A stretch of DNA of 64,000 nucleotides from Microbaculum marinum (GTDB lineage Bacteria; Pseudomonadota; Alphaproteobacteria; Rhizobiales; Tepidamorphaceae): the NCBI RefSeq assembly GCF_042646165.1, contig NZ_JBHRTC010000021.1, one strand, 5' to 3'. Shown in pieces: positions 35,308-43,767 of the stretch. The notes below the pieces were generated by a model. That model worked only from the letters and a program-made list of their open reading frames with translations, ran no database searches and had not been told where the DNA came from. Within the stretch, counting starts at the first letter, position 1. Each line of letters begins with the position of its first letter. A program made the translations under genes and the position numbers.

Positions 35308-35883
35308 TCAGTCTTGCGTTGCGCGTCCGGCGGTGCCGGCCGCTTCCACCACGAGAATCTGGCTCTTGCCGTCGCGGGCACGCCAGTGTCCCTCGACGCC
35401 GGCTTCGATGTGCAGGCTGTCGCCCCGCAGTAGGGTGATCGACTCGCCCGCCACGTCGACGGCGATCGCGCCCTTGAGCACATGATAGAAGACGGCATTT
35501 GCGGGATGCGGGATGTCGGAGGCGGCATCGCCCGGACGGTACATCCGCGAATTCATCCGGGGCTCGTGCAGGGTGCGCACCAGAGGCGTCTCGCCCTCGC
35601 CCACGTCGGCTGCGCGGGTGATATCCGGCCCCGGCGGCGCCGACCGGGCGGCCTCGACCAGTTCGTCCAATGTCAGCCCGAGCGAGTCGACGATGGCGAC
35701 CATGGTCGCCAGGGCGGGATTCGACCGGCCCGCCTCCAGCTCGCGAATGGCCCTCGGAGAAATGCCCGCGGCGTTGGCGAGCTGGTTCTGCGTCATTCTC
35801 TCACGCTCGCGCGACTGGCGAACCTGATGCCCGATCCGGCGCAGCTCCCTCGGACCAAAGAGTGGTGGATGTCGGACTGCCAT
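35308..35883 (-). CDS. XRE-cupin transcriptional regulator 2
   Basis: 191 residues: HTH_3 at about 18-72 (VRQSRERERMTQNQLANAAGISPRAIRELEAGRSNP) and a cupin at about 110-185 (HPANAVFYHVLKGAIAVDVAGESITLLRGDSLHIEAGVEGHWRA, shown in part). First gene of the ten-gene minus-strand operon. A promoter overlapped by an 8-bp inverted repeat lies just upstream, so autoregulation and control of the whole operon are likely. ATG 35883 is used; a GTG three codons earlier is possible. It shares only architecture with the regulator at 30459-31064. Confidence 0.9.
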   Translation of the reverse strand: MAVRHPPLFGPRELRRIGHQVRQSRERERMTQNQLANAAGISPRAIRELEAGRSNPALATMVAIVDSLGLTLDELVEAARSAPPGPDITRAADVGEGETPLVRTLHEPRMNSRMYRPGDAASDIPHPANAVFYHVLKGAIAVDVAGESITLLRGDSLHIEAGVEGHWRARDGKSQILVVEAAGTAGRATQD

Positions 35884-35902
35884 GCCCCTCACACGCGCGA
35901 CA

Positions 35903-35948
35903 TTTCACTTTCTTCTCATTTATGGTCGTAAGTGAAACGGCGTGTCAA
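35903..35948 (-). promoter_or_regulatory. operon promoter with inverted-repeat operator
   Basis: On the minus strand TTGACA (35948-35943), 18 bp, then CATAAA (35924-35919). The inverted repeat TTTCACTT (35903-35910) / AAGTGAAA (35930-35937) has perfect 8-bp arms 19 bp apart. One arm lies between -35 and -10, the other just past the start site, a layout suited to repression by a dimeric regulator, most simply the XRE-cupin protein encoded 20 bp downstream. Confidence 0.6.
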
Positions 35949-36059
35949 TGGGGAGGCGGCCGCGGCGACGTCCGACGCACCGGCATGCCTTCTCGCCGGC
36001 ATGCGAGAATCAGCACTACGGGACGCAGCCCTTGCGATCGTGCCGACGAGCGGCGGAGA

Positions 36060-37634
36060 TCACTCCCACTCGATGGTCCCGGGCGGCTTCGAGGTCACGT
36101 CGTAGACGACGCGGTTGATGCCCTTGACCTCGTTGATGATGCGGGTCGCGGCGGCGCCGAGGAAATCCATGTCGTAGTGGAAGAAATCGGCGGTCATTCC
36201 GTCGACGGAGGTCACCGCGCGCAGGGCGCAGACGAAGTCGTAGGTGCGCCCGTCGCCCATCACGCCGACGGTCTGGACGGGCAGCAGGACGGCGAAGGCC
36301 TGCCAGATCGCATCGTAGAGGCCGGCCTTGCGGATCTCGTCGAGATAGATCGCGTCGGCCTTGCGCAGGATCTCCAGCTTCTCGCGGGTGATGCCGCCGG
36401 GGCAGCGGATGGCGAGGCCGGGGCCCGGAAACGGATGGCGGCCGACGAAGGCGTCGGGCAGGCCGAGCTCGCGGCCGAGCGCCCGCACCTCGTCCTTGAA
36501 CAGCTCCCGCAGCGGCTCGACCAGCTTCAGGTTCATCCGCTCCGGCAGGCCGCCCACGTTGTGGTGCGACTTGATGGTGACGGAAGGGCCACCGGTGAAG
36601 GAGACCGACTCGATGACGTCCGGATAGAGCGTGCCCTGCGCCAGGAACTGCGGCTCGCCCTTGCCGTCCGTGCCGATCCTGCCGGCTTCTTCCTGGAACA
36701 CGTCGATGAATAGCGAGCCGATGATCTTGCGCTTGCGCTCGGGGTCCGACACTCCCTCGAGCGCGGAGATGAAGGTGTCGGACGCGTCGACGTCGATCAG
36801 CGGGATGTTGTAGTGGCCGCGGAACAGGTCGACCACTTCCCTGGCCTCGTTCATCCGCATCAGCCCGTGGTCGACCAGGATGCAGGTCAGCTGGTCGCCG
36901 ATCGCCTCGTGGATCAGCACCGCGGCGACGGCGGAATCGACGCCGCCGGACAGGCCGCAGATCACCCGCCCGTCGCCGACCTGCTCCCTGATCCGTCCGA
37001 TCGCCTCCTCGCGGAAGGCGGCCATCGTCCAGTCGGGCCGGCAGCCGCAGATGTCGACGACGAAGTGCTTCAGGAGCTTGGCGCCGTCCGGAGTATGGTA
37101 GACCTCGGGATGGAACATCGTCGTGTAGATCCGGCGCTCCTCGTCGGTCGCGATGGCGAACGGCGCGTTGGGCGACGTCGCCCGCACGGCGAAGCCGTCC
37201 GGCAGCCGCGTGACACGGTCGCCGTGGCTCATCCAGACCTGATGACGCTCGCCGACGGACCAGATGCCGTCATAGAGGGCGGACGGCTCGTGGATCTCGA
37301 CGAAGGCGCGGCCGAATTCGGCCGGATGGCCCCCTTCCACGGTGCCGCCGAGTTGCTGCGCCGTGGTCTGCTGGCCGTAGCAGATGCCGAGCACCGGCAG
37401 TCCCGTCTCGAACACCATCGGTGGGGCCGAGGGTGCGTCATGGTCGAGCACCGAGGCCGGCCCTCCGGAGAGGATGACGCCCTTCGGGCGAAGCGCGTCG
37501 AACGCCTCGGCGGCTGACTGGAAAGGATGGATCTCGCAGTAGACGCCGGCCTCGCGCACCCGCCTCGCGATGAGCTGGGTGACCTGGCTGCCGAAGTCGA
37601 CGATGAGTACGCGGTCGTGGGAATGTTCCGTCAT
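36060..37634 (-). CDS. guaA: GMP synthase (glutamine-hydrolysing)
   Basis: 524 residues, full length. The class I glutamine amidotransferase domain (1-200) has nucleophile C85 in VLGICYGQQ and a late HPEV motif. The ATP-pyrophosphatase domain has the P-loop GLSGGVDSAVAA. The GMP_synt_C dimerisation domain ends in KPPGTIEWE. Converts XMP to GMP. It is 176 bp downstream of the start of the divergent catabolic operon, on the same strand but not part of it. Confidence 0.98.
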   Translation of the reverse strand: MTEHSHDRVLIVDFGSQVTQLIARRVREAGVYCEIHPFQSAAEAFDALRPKGVILSGGPASVLDHDAPSAPPMVFETGLPVLGICYGQQTTAQQLGGTVEGGHPAEFGRAFVEIHEPSALYDGIWSVGERHQVWMSHGDRVTRLPDGFAVRATSPNAPFAIATDEERRIYTTMFHPEVYHTPDGAKLLKHFVVDICGCRPDWTMAAFREEAIGRIREQVGDGRVICGLSGGVDSAVAAVLIHEAIGDQLTCILVDHGLMRMNEAREVVDLFRGHYNIPLIDVDASDTFISALEGVSDPERKRKIIGSLFIDVFQEEAGRIGTDGKGEPQFLAQGTLYPDVIESVSFTGGPSVTIKSHHNVGGLPERMNLKLVEPLRELFKDEVRALGRELGLPDAFVGRHPFPGPGLAIRCPGGITREKLEILRKADAIYLDEIRKAGLYDAIWQAFAVLLPVQTVGVMGDGRTYDFVCALRAVTSVDGMTADFFHYDMDFLGAAATRIINEVKGINRVVYDVTSKPPGTIEWE

Positions 37635-37773
37635 GGCGAGCTAATAATTCGGCCATCGAGTCGAGTCCAGCCGCTCACACCCTCGTGTTGCCGGCCGCCG
37701 CGCTTTTCCCCTCGAAGTTTGCAGGGGGACCGACTACGTTCCGCTGCACGGGCGGACAGAGAAGAGGCTTGAA

Positions 37774-37956
37774 ATGAAATCGATCACCACCGGACTAGCC
37801 GTCGTCACAATTGCGCTCGCAGCAGTAGCGTTCGCCGCGCCGGCCAGCCGTGCCGCAACGAACTTCGCCGGCCCTGGCATCCTCGGCCTCGGCGCCGACG
37901 TCGTCCAGCAGTCCGCGCCCGCCTGTGCCCGCGTCCCGCCACCCTCGCAGTGCTGA
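37774..37956 (+). CDS. small exported Cys-ending peptide 1
   Basis: 60 residues: a clear signal peptide (MKSITTGLAVVTIALAAVAFAAPASRA) and a mature part of about 33 residues containing two cysteines, ending ACARVPPPSQC. AAGAGG lies before the ATG. No family is recognised. It is followed 124 bp later by a second gene whose product ends with nearly the same C-terminus, which supports both being real. Divergent from guaA. Confidence 0.7.
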   Translation: MKSITTGLAVVTIALAAVAFAAPASRAATNFAGPGILGLGADVVQQSAPACARVPPPSQC

Positions 37957-38080
37957 GCTTGCGGGCGAGACCAACCTTCCTGAATTCACAGGCGGCGTAT
38001 CGGCCGGGAAGAGAGGCGAGACTCCGCCCGCCTTCGTTGGTATAGCAGGCTGAAAGCATACCAGGAGACGGGAGAGTTCC

Positions 38081-38275
38081 ATGCGTCTGATGATCCGGGC
38101 TTTGACCGCAATGGCCATCGCGGCCACCGTGATCGCGGGCGCCGGTCCATCCTGCACCTCGACGGGCTCGGGGTGGAGCTACAGCACATCGGTCCACTAC
38201 GCCAATCCGTATCGCGACGGTGGTTACGGCCCGGGGCTCGGCTGCCAGCGCATTCCCGCTCCCTCGCAGTGCTGA
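38081..38275 (+). CDS. small exported Cys-ending peptide 2
   Basis: 64 residues: hydrophobic N-terminus (ALTAMAIAATVIAGAGPSC), which could be a signal peptide or a lipoprotein-like signal (C25). The mature region is Tyr/Gly/Ser-rich and ends GCQRIPAPSQC, matching the C-terminus of the peptide at 37774-37956 (C-x-R-[VI]-P-[PA]-P-S-Q-C). GGAGACGGGAGAG precedes the ATG. Function unknown; converges with rsmB. Confidence 0.7.
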   Translation: MRLMIRALTAMAIAATVIAGAGPSCTSTGSGWSYSTSVHYANPYRDGGYGPGLGCQRIPAPSQC

Positions 38276-38297
38276 CGCACCGCGGCAGGCGGCATCC

Positions 38298-39605
38298 TCA
38301 CGACCGGATCAGGCCGGCGACGTAGAAACCGTCGGTCTGCGTCCGGCGTGGCGACATCTGCAGTCCGTGCGATGTCGCCAGTGCCGGGTCCGCCAACCGG
38401 GCGGCAGCCGGTTCGTCAAGCCCTGCTGCTGCGAGGAGGTCAGCGATCCCCGCCGCAGCAAACCCGGCGTTGGCGGCAAGGAATGACGCCACCTGCCCGT
38501 CGTTCTCCTCCGCGAGAACCGAACACGTCACATAGACGAGGCGGCCGCCGGGCTTCACCAGCGGCGCGGCGAGGCGGAGCGTCTCGGCCTGCTGGGCCTT
38601 CCGTTCCTCCAGAGCCTTCTCGCCGACACGCCACTTCGTATCGGGGCGGCGGCGCCAGACGCCTGTTCCGGTGCACGGCGCATCGACCAGCACCACGTCC
38701 ATCCTGCCGTTCAGATCTGAAAGGACCGCCGCATCTCCTGCCTCGCGCACCTGCGCGTTCCGGACGCCTGCACGCTGCAGGCGTTCGTAGATGCCCGCCA
38801 GGCGATGGCGATCGGCATCCCAGGCGTAGATCTGTCCCTTGTTGGCCATGAGCGCGGCAATCGCCAGGGTCTTGCCCCCCGCCCCTGCGCAGATATCGGC
38901 GACCTGCCCTCCCGGCGCGGCCCCGGCCAGTGCGGCGGCAAGTTGGGAGCCTTCGTCCTGGAGTTCGAACCACCCCTTCCGATAGCCGGCTTCGGCCTCG
39001 ACATGCGGCTGGCGTGCCGGGCCGCGTCCCGAGGCTATGCGCAGGCCCGTGGCGGACAGCGGCGTTCCGGCGGGTTCGAGCCGCGCAAGCGCCTTCGCCA
39101 CCTTGTCGCGCGTCGCCTTCAGCGTGTTGACGCGCAGGTCCACCGGTGCCCGTTCGGCCAGCGCAGCGCCCTCCGCCGCCGCCTCCGCGCCGAACACCTC
39201 CTTGAAGCGGCCGTCCAGCCATTCGGGATAGTCGCCGCGAACCCAGTCAGGCGCATCGTCGAGCGTCGCCAGCCTGAGTGCGCTACGCTCGCGATCGGTC
39301 GGCGGCGCCGGTGCGTGACGGTCGGCGGCAAAGGCGACCTCCAGCCGCTCCACGTCGACATTCCAGCAGAACCCGTACGCGCCGAGCGCGAGCGCCCGGG
39401 GACTGTCGTCGCCCATCCGCCAGGCAATGGAGGCGCGCTGGCGCAGGGCATCGAAGACCAGGTTGCCGATCGCCGCGCGGTCACCCGATCCGGCGAAGCG
39501 ATGGGCGACGCCCCAGTCCTTCAGCGCGCCGGCAGCCGGTCGGTGCCGGGTCTCGATGTCGGCGATTACCTCGATCGCCGCCGCAACGATGCCTCCATGC
39601 TTCAT
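38298..39605 (-). CDS. rsmB: RsmB-family 16S rRNA (cytosine-C5) methyltransferase
   Basis: 435 residues. A NusB-like N-terminal RNA-binding part (1-140) and a SAM-dependent methyltransferase domain with DICAGAGGKT (SAM), DAPCTGTG (motif IV Cys) and VYVTCSVL (motif VI catalytic Cys). The pair of cysteines is diagnostic for RNA m5C methyltransferases. The start overlaps the MAPEG stop (ATGA). The guaB / MAPEG / rsmB / guaA order is frequent in alphaproteobacteria. Confidence 0.92.
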   Translation of the reverse strand: MKHGGIVAAAIEVIADIETRHRPAAGALKDWGVAHRFAGSGDRAAIGNLVFDALRQRASIAWRMGDDSPRALALGAYGFCWNVDVERLEVAFAADRHAPAPPTDRERSALRLATLDDAPDWVRGDYPEWLDGRFKEVFGAEAAAEGAALAERAPVDLRVNTLKATRDKVAKALARLEPAGTPLSATGLRIASGRGPARQPHVEAEAGYRKGWFELQDEGSQLAAALAGAAPGGQVADICAGAGGKTLAIAALMANKGQIYAWDADRHRLAGIYERLQRAGVRNAQVREAGDAAVLSDLNGRMDVVLVDAPCTGTGVWRRRPDTKWRVGEKALEERKAQQAETLRLAAPLVKPGGRLVYVTCSVLAEENDGQVASFLAANAGFAAAGIADLLAAAGLDEPAAARLADPALATSHGLQMSPRRTQTDGFYVAGLIRS

Positions 39606-40033
39606 AGGAAGGCTTCCGCAGCGACGATGACGGCACCGTGAAGGGCCAGCAACACGACGACCACCAGACCGAGCCCGAAGATCCGCGACCGCAGCAGCAC
39701 GTTGTCGCTGCGTATGTGCAGCGTCACGTGGACGATCCGCGCCGCCACAAAGGCCCAGGCGAGAAGGACATCCAGGATGGTGACGCGATTGATCGCCACG
39801 AACATGAGCACCAGGGCGTAGAAGATCACCGGCAGCTCGAACTGGTTGCGCAGGCTGTTGGTGACCCTGGCGAGCCGCGCTGGCTCTCCCTCGACCAGAA
39901 TATACTGCGCGGCGCGCATCTCGCGCGACCGCACGGCGGCGAAGCGGCCTGTGACCATTACGATATAGACGATGAAGGTGAGCGCCATCTGGGCCAGCAT
40001 CGCCAGCATGATGAGCGCGGTGTTGAGCGGCAT
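39602..40033 (-). CDS. MAPEG-family membrane protein
   Basis: 143 residues with four membrane helices (about 3-25, 60-80, 88-105 and 120-140), and the MAPEG core LRNQFELPVIFYALVLM with a conserved N-x-x-E-x-P. MAPEG proteins include glutathione transferases and leukotriene synthases; bacterial members are of unknown substrate. ATG 40033 lacks a clear ribosome site. Overlaps rsmB. Confidence 0.85.
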   Translation of the reverse strand: MPLNTALIMLAMLAQMALTFIVYIVMVTGRFAAVRSREMRAAQYILVEGEPARLARVTNSLRNQFELPVIFYALVLMFVAINRVTILDVLLAWAFVAARIVHVTLHIRSDNVLLRSRIFGLGLVVVVLLALHGAVIVAAEAFL

Positions 40034-40204
40034 GGGCAATTCCGATCCCGGCTGTGCCGTAGAACTGTCGATCGAATCTCTGGCCCTCTGCTGACCACGT
40101 CGCCCCGCCGCGGTCAACATGATGATAAGGCCCGATGCGACGGGTTGACGCCCGGGTTCGGGTCTTGGCGATATGCACAGCAACCGCCACGGGAAGGAAA
40201 CGCG

Positions 40205-41083
40205 ATGCCGACGATCACCACCAGCGACGGAACCAAACTCCATACAGAGGACACCGGCAGCGGCGATCCGATCGTGTTCGTCCACGAATATGCCGGGGAC
40301 CACCGAAGCTGGGAGCCGCAGGTGCGGTTCCTGTCCCGCCGCTACCGCTGCATCACCTACGCGGCGCGGGGATATGCCCCTTCCGACGTGCCGGAAGACG
40401 TCGACAAGTACTCCCAGGCGCGCGTCGTCGACGACATCCGCGACGTGATGGACGGCCTGGGGATCGAGACGGCGCATATCGTCGGCCTGTCAATGGGCGG
40501 ATTCGCGACGCTGCACTTCGGACTGAACCATCCGGACCGCGCCCGCTCCCTGGTGGCGGCCGGCGCCGGCGTCGGGTCCGACCCGGACTATCATGATCGG
40601 TTTCGGCGCGAGGCCCGCGACGTCGCCACAATGATCGAGACGAAAGGGATGGCGGCGTTTGCCGAGGTCTACAGCAGCGCGGCGGCCCGGCAGACGCTGC
40701 GCGAGAAGGATCCGCGCGGCTTCGAGGAGTTCTTCCGAATGCTCGCGGAGCATTCGGCGACCGGCTCCGCCAATACGATGCGCGGATACCAGGCGGAACG
40801 CCCCTCCCTCTACGATTTCGAGGAGCAGTTTGCCGCACTGAACGTGCCGGTGCTGCTGATCGTCGGCGACGAGGACGATCACTGCCTGCGGCCGGGCCTG
40901 TTCTTGAAGAGCACCATTCCCGCCTGCGGTCTCGCCGTGCTGCCCAAGACCGGCCACACGGTGAACCTCGAGGAGCCGGCGGCGTTCAACGCCCTCGTCG
41001 CAGACTTCCTGGCGCAGGTCGAGCACGGGCGCTGGACCAAGCGGGACATGGCAACGGCGGGCGACGTGATGCGGACGACGTAG
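40205..41083 (+). CDS. alpha/beta hydrolase
   Basis: 292 residues. Nucleophile Ser in GLSMGG, acid Asp in GDEDDHC, His in KTGHTVNLEEP; the oxyanion segment VHEYAGDHRSWE has Glu-Tyr where HG(F/W) is usual, a small departure. Similar to 3-oxoadipate enol-lactonase/esterase-type hydrolases without a specific assignment. GGAAGGAAACGC before ATG 40205. Converges with the 2-hydroxyacid dehydrogenase gene. Confidence 0.88.
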   Translation: MPTITTSDGTKLHTEDTGSGDPIVFVHEYAGDHRSWEPQVRFLSRRYRCITYAARGYAPSDVPEDVDKYSQARVVDDIRDVMDGLGIETAHIVGLSMGGFATLHFGLNHPDRARSLVAAGAGVGSDPDYHDRFRREARDVATMIETKGMAAFAEVYSSAAARQTLREKDPRGFEEFFRMLAEHSATGSANTMRGYQAERPSLYDFEEQFAALNVPVLLIVGDEDDHCLRPGLFLKSTIPACGLAVLPKTGHTVNLEEPAAFNALVADFLAQVEHGRWTKRDMATAGDVMRTT

Positions 41084-41100
41084 CCGCAGACACGTCGTCC
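41073..41100. terminator. bidirectional hairpin between convergent genes
   Basis: GGACGACGT (41073-41081) pairs perfectly with ACGTCGTCC (41092-41100) across a 10-base loop. It overlaps the hydrolase stop and lies 19 bp before the dehydrogenase stop. No U-run follows on either strand, so termination strength is uncertain. Confidence 0.5.
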
Positions 41101-41118
41101 GGACGGCGGTCGCGGGTA

Positions 41119-42087
41119 TCAGACGACCTGATTGTACAGTGTCTCTTCGCCAGCCCACAGGCGCTTCAGGTTTTCCTGAAGGATGTCCAGAACGTTGTCT
41201 TCGTACCGATGCGTCTCGCCGCCGGTATGCGGGGTGATGAAGAGGTTCGGCAGGTCCCAGAGCGGCGAAATCCCGGCAAGGGGCTCGTCGACGGCGACAT
41301 CGACGGCGGCGCCGGCGATCCGCCCATCCTTCAGCGCCGCGGCGAGCGCCTGCTCGTGCACGCAGCCGCCGCGCGCCACGTTGACGAGGAAAGCGGTTTC
41401 CTTCATCGCCGCGAGCGTCCGCTCGTTGATGATGTTCGCCGTCGCTTCGGTCAACGGACAGGCGAGCACCACGAAGTCGGCTTGCGGCAGCAGCGCGTCG
41501 AGTTCCCCCAGCGCGTGCACCGAATCCGCGTCCCCCTTCCCGCCGGAGACGTCGCGCCGCACTCCGATGACCCGCATGTCGAAGGCCTTCGCCAGTTTCG
41601 CGATGCGATTGCCGATGGCGCCGAGACCGACGACAAGCAGCGTCTTGTCGCCGAGATCGTCCTCGCGCTCGCTCAAATCCTTTCCCATCCCGCGCCACAC
41701 GTGCCTCGATTGGTTGTCGCGGGCCTCGGGAAGCTTGCGCACCAGCGCCAGGATCAGGCCCATGGCATGGTCGGAGACGGCACGGGAATTGACGCCGCGG
41801 GCGCTTGCCAGGCGTATGCCGCGGGCGGACAGACTGTCCCTGTCGAACATGTCGGTGCCCGCCGCGACCGACTGGATGAACTGCAGGCGCCGAGCATTCT
41901 CCAGAAACGCCTCCCGCCAAAGTCCGGAAACGACAACCACATCGGCCTCGGAAATGCGTGCGGCAAGTGCGTCGCCGGTGCGCACCTGAAAGCTTGCAAT
42001 GCCGGTCTCCCTCCGCTCGAAGAACGCCTGGAGGTTGTAGGCCGGATGGGCGAAGCAGATCGTCAGTTCATCCTTGGGAGGGATCAT
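41119..42087 (-). CDS. D-2-hydroxyacid dehydrogenase
   Basis: 322 residues. NAD(P)-binding Rossmann motif LLVVGLGAIGNRIAKLAKAF (starting near 150), catalytic Arg in NVARGG (232 region), Glu in the VDEPL segment and His in FITPHTGG. Reduces 2-oxo acids or oxidises D-2-hydroxy acids such as glyoxylate/hydroxypyruvate; specificity unknown. It lies 42 bp downstream of guaB on the same strand. Confidence 0.92.
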   Translation of the reverse strand: MIPPKDELTICFAHPAYNLQAFFERRETGIASFQVRTGDALAARISEADVVVVSGLWREAFLENARRLQFIQSVAAGTDMFDRDSLSARGIRLASARGVNSRAVSDHAMGLILALVRKLPEARDNQSRHVWRGMGKDLSEREDDLGDKTLLVVGLGAIGNRIAKLAKAFDMRVIGVRRDVSGGKGDADSVHALGELDALLPQADFVVLACPLTEATANIINERTLAAMKETAFLVNVARGGCVHEQALAAALKDGRIAGAAVDVAVDEPLAGISPLWDLPNLFITPHTGGETHRYEDNVLDILQENLKRLWAGEETLYNQVV

Positions 42088-42129
42088 CCGTCTGCCTGTC
42101 CGGGGGCAAGCGTCGTTGCCGGGTGAAGT

Positions 42130-43638
42130 TCACGCACCGCCCGGGTAGTTGGGGCTTTCGCGGGTGATGGAAACGTCGTGCGCGTGGCTTTCCTTGAGCG
42201 CGGACGGCGAGATGCGCAAGAACTGGGCGCGCTCGTGGAAATCCCTGATCGAGGCCGAACCGGTATAGCCCATCGCCGCCCTCAGGCCGCCAACGAGCTG
42301 GTGCAGAACGCTGGCGAGCGGGCCGCGGTAGGGCACCTGCCCCTCTACCCCTTCCGGGACGAGCTTCAGCGTGTCCTTCACCTCCTGCTGGAAGTAGCGG
42401 TCGGCAGATCCGCGTGCCATCGCGCCGACCGATCCCATCCCGCGATAGGACTTGTACGAGCGCCCCTGGTATAGGAATACCTCACCGGGGCTTTCATCGG
42501 TGCCCGCGAACAGGGATCCCACCATGGCGCATTCGGCACCCGCAGCGATCGCCTTTGCCAGATCGCCGGAGTACTTGATGCCGCCGTCGGCGATCACCGG
42601 CACGTCGGCCTTGCGGGCAACCTCGACGGCTTCGAGGATCGCCGATAGCTGCGGCACGCCGACCCCGGCGACAATGCGGGTCGTGCAGATCGAGCCCGGG
42701 CCGATCCCCACCTTGATCGCATCGGCGCCCGCATCGATCAGGGCCTGGGTCCCCTCGCCGGTGGCCACGTTGCCGGCGACGACCTGTACCGCATTGGAGA
42801 GTTGCTTGATGCGGTTGACGGAATCGAGCACCCGCTGCGAATGGCCGTGCGCCGTGTCGACCACCACCACGTCGACGCCCGCATCGATGAGCCGTTCCGA
42901 CCGGGCGAACCCCTCATCGCCGACGGATGTCGCCGCCGCGACGCGCAGCCGGCCCTGCTCGTCCTTCACCGCATTGGGGTGCAGGCGGGCCTTCTCGATG
43001 TCCTTGACGGTGACGAGGCCGACGCAGCGATAGTCCTCGTCGACCACCAGCAACTTCTCGATGCGATGCTGATGCAGCAGTCGCTTGGCTTCCTCCTGGC
43101 TCACCGTGTCGCGCACGGTCACCAGGTTTTCCTTGGTCATCAGCTCGAAGACCGGCTGGTCGGGATTGGAGGCGAAGCGGACGTCCCGGTTGGTGAGGAT
43201 GCCGACCAGCCGCTTCTGCTCGCCAGTGGCGGCGCGTTCGACGACGGGAATGCCCGAGATGCCATACCGGTTCATGGTGGCGAGAGCATCCGCAAGGGTT
43301 TCCTGCGGCGTGATGGTGACCGGATTCACCACCATGCCGGATTCGAACTTCTTGACCTGGCGAACCTCCTCGGCCTGCTGGTCGGGATCGAGGTTCCTGT
43401 GGACCACACCGATGCCGCCGGCCTGTGCCATGGCGATGGCGAGCCGCGACTCGGTGACGGTGTCCATGGCGGACGACAGGATCGGGATATTCAGGGAAAT
43501 CGACCTGGTCAGCCGGGTGGCCGTATCGACCTCGCCGGGCATCACGGTTGAATGGGCGGGCTTGAGCAGGACGTCGTCGAAGGTGAGCGCCACCTGGCCC
43601 AGAGCCGGATGAGAGGCCAAGGTGTCGAAATCAGTCAT
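42130..43638 (-). CDS. guaB: inosine-5'-monophosphate dehydrogenase
   Basis: 502 residues, full length. TIM-barrel catalytic domain interrupted by two CBS domains (about 95-215: FESGMVVNPVTITPQETLADAL and VPVVERA... region, then LLVVDEDYRCVGLVTVKD). Active-site loop GPGSICTTRIVAGVG with the catalytic Cys, and the flap motif GSVGAMARGSADRYFQ. ATG 43638 has GGGAG six bases before it; a TTG two codons earlier is rejected. Catalyses IMP to XMP, the step before GuaA. Confidence 0.98.
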   Translation of the reverse strand: MTDFDTLASHPALGQVALTFDDVLLKPAHSTVMPGEVDTATRLTRSISLNIPILSSAMDTVTESRLAIAMAQAGGIGVVHRNLDPDQQAEEVRQVKKFESGMVVNPVTITPQETLADALATMNRYGISGIPVVERAATGEQKRLVGILTNRDVRFASNPDQPVFELMTKENLVTVRDTVSQEEAKRLLHQHRIEKLLVVDEDYRCVGLVTVKDIEKARLHPNAVKDEQGRLRVAAATSVGDEGFARSERLIDAGVDVVVVDTAHGHSQRVLDSVNRIKQLSNAVQVVAGNVATGEGTQALIDAGADAIKVGIGPGSICTTRIVAGVGVPQLSAILEAVEVARKADVPVIADGGIKYSGDLAKAIAAGAECAMVGSLFAGTDESPGEVFLYQGRSYKSYRGMGSVGAMARGSADRYFQQEVKDTLKLVPEGVEGQVPYRGPLASVLHQLVGGLRAAMGYTGSASIRDFHERAQFLRISPSALKESHAHDVSITRESPNYPGGA

Positions 43639-43767
43639 CGCCAACTCCCGGAAATGCGAAGGCGGCGCGGACGGGCTCTGAAGGCCCCAGCCGGCGAATC
43701 GCGGTCAGAGGGAAAAGATTGGCGGGGGTCATTAGCACGGAGATGACGGGCTGGGAAGCGGGCAAGA

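Noticed and set aside
35940..36060. Purine riboswitch upstream of the gua or hyu genes
   Set aside because: No conserved three-way-junction pattern found, and the gap is too short on the guaA side.
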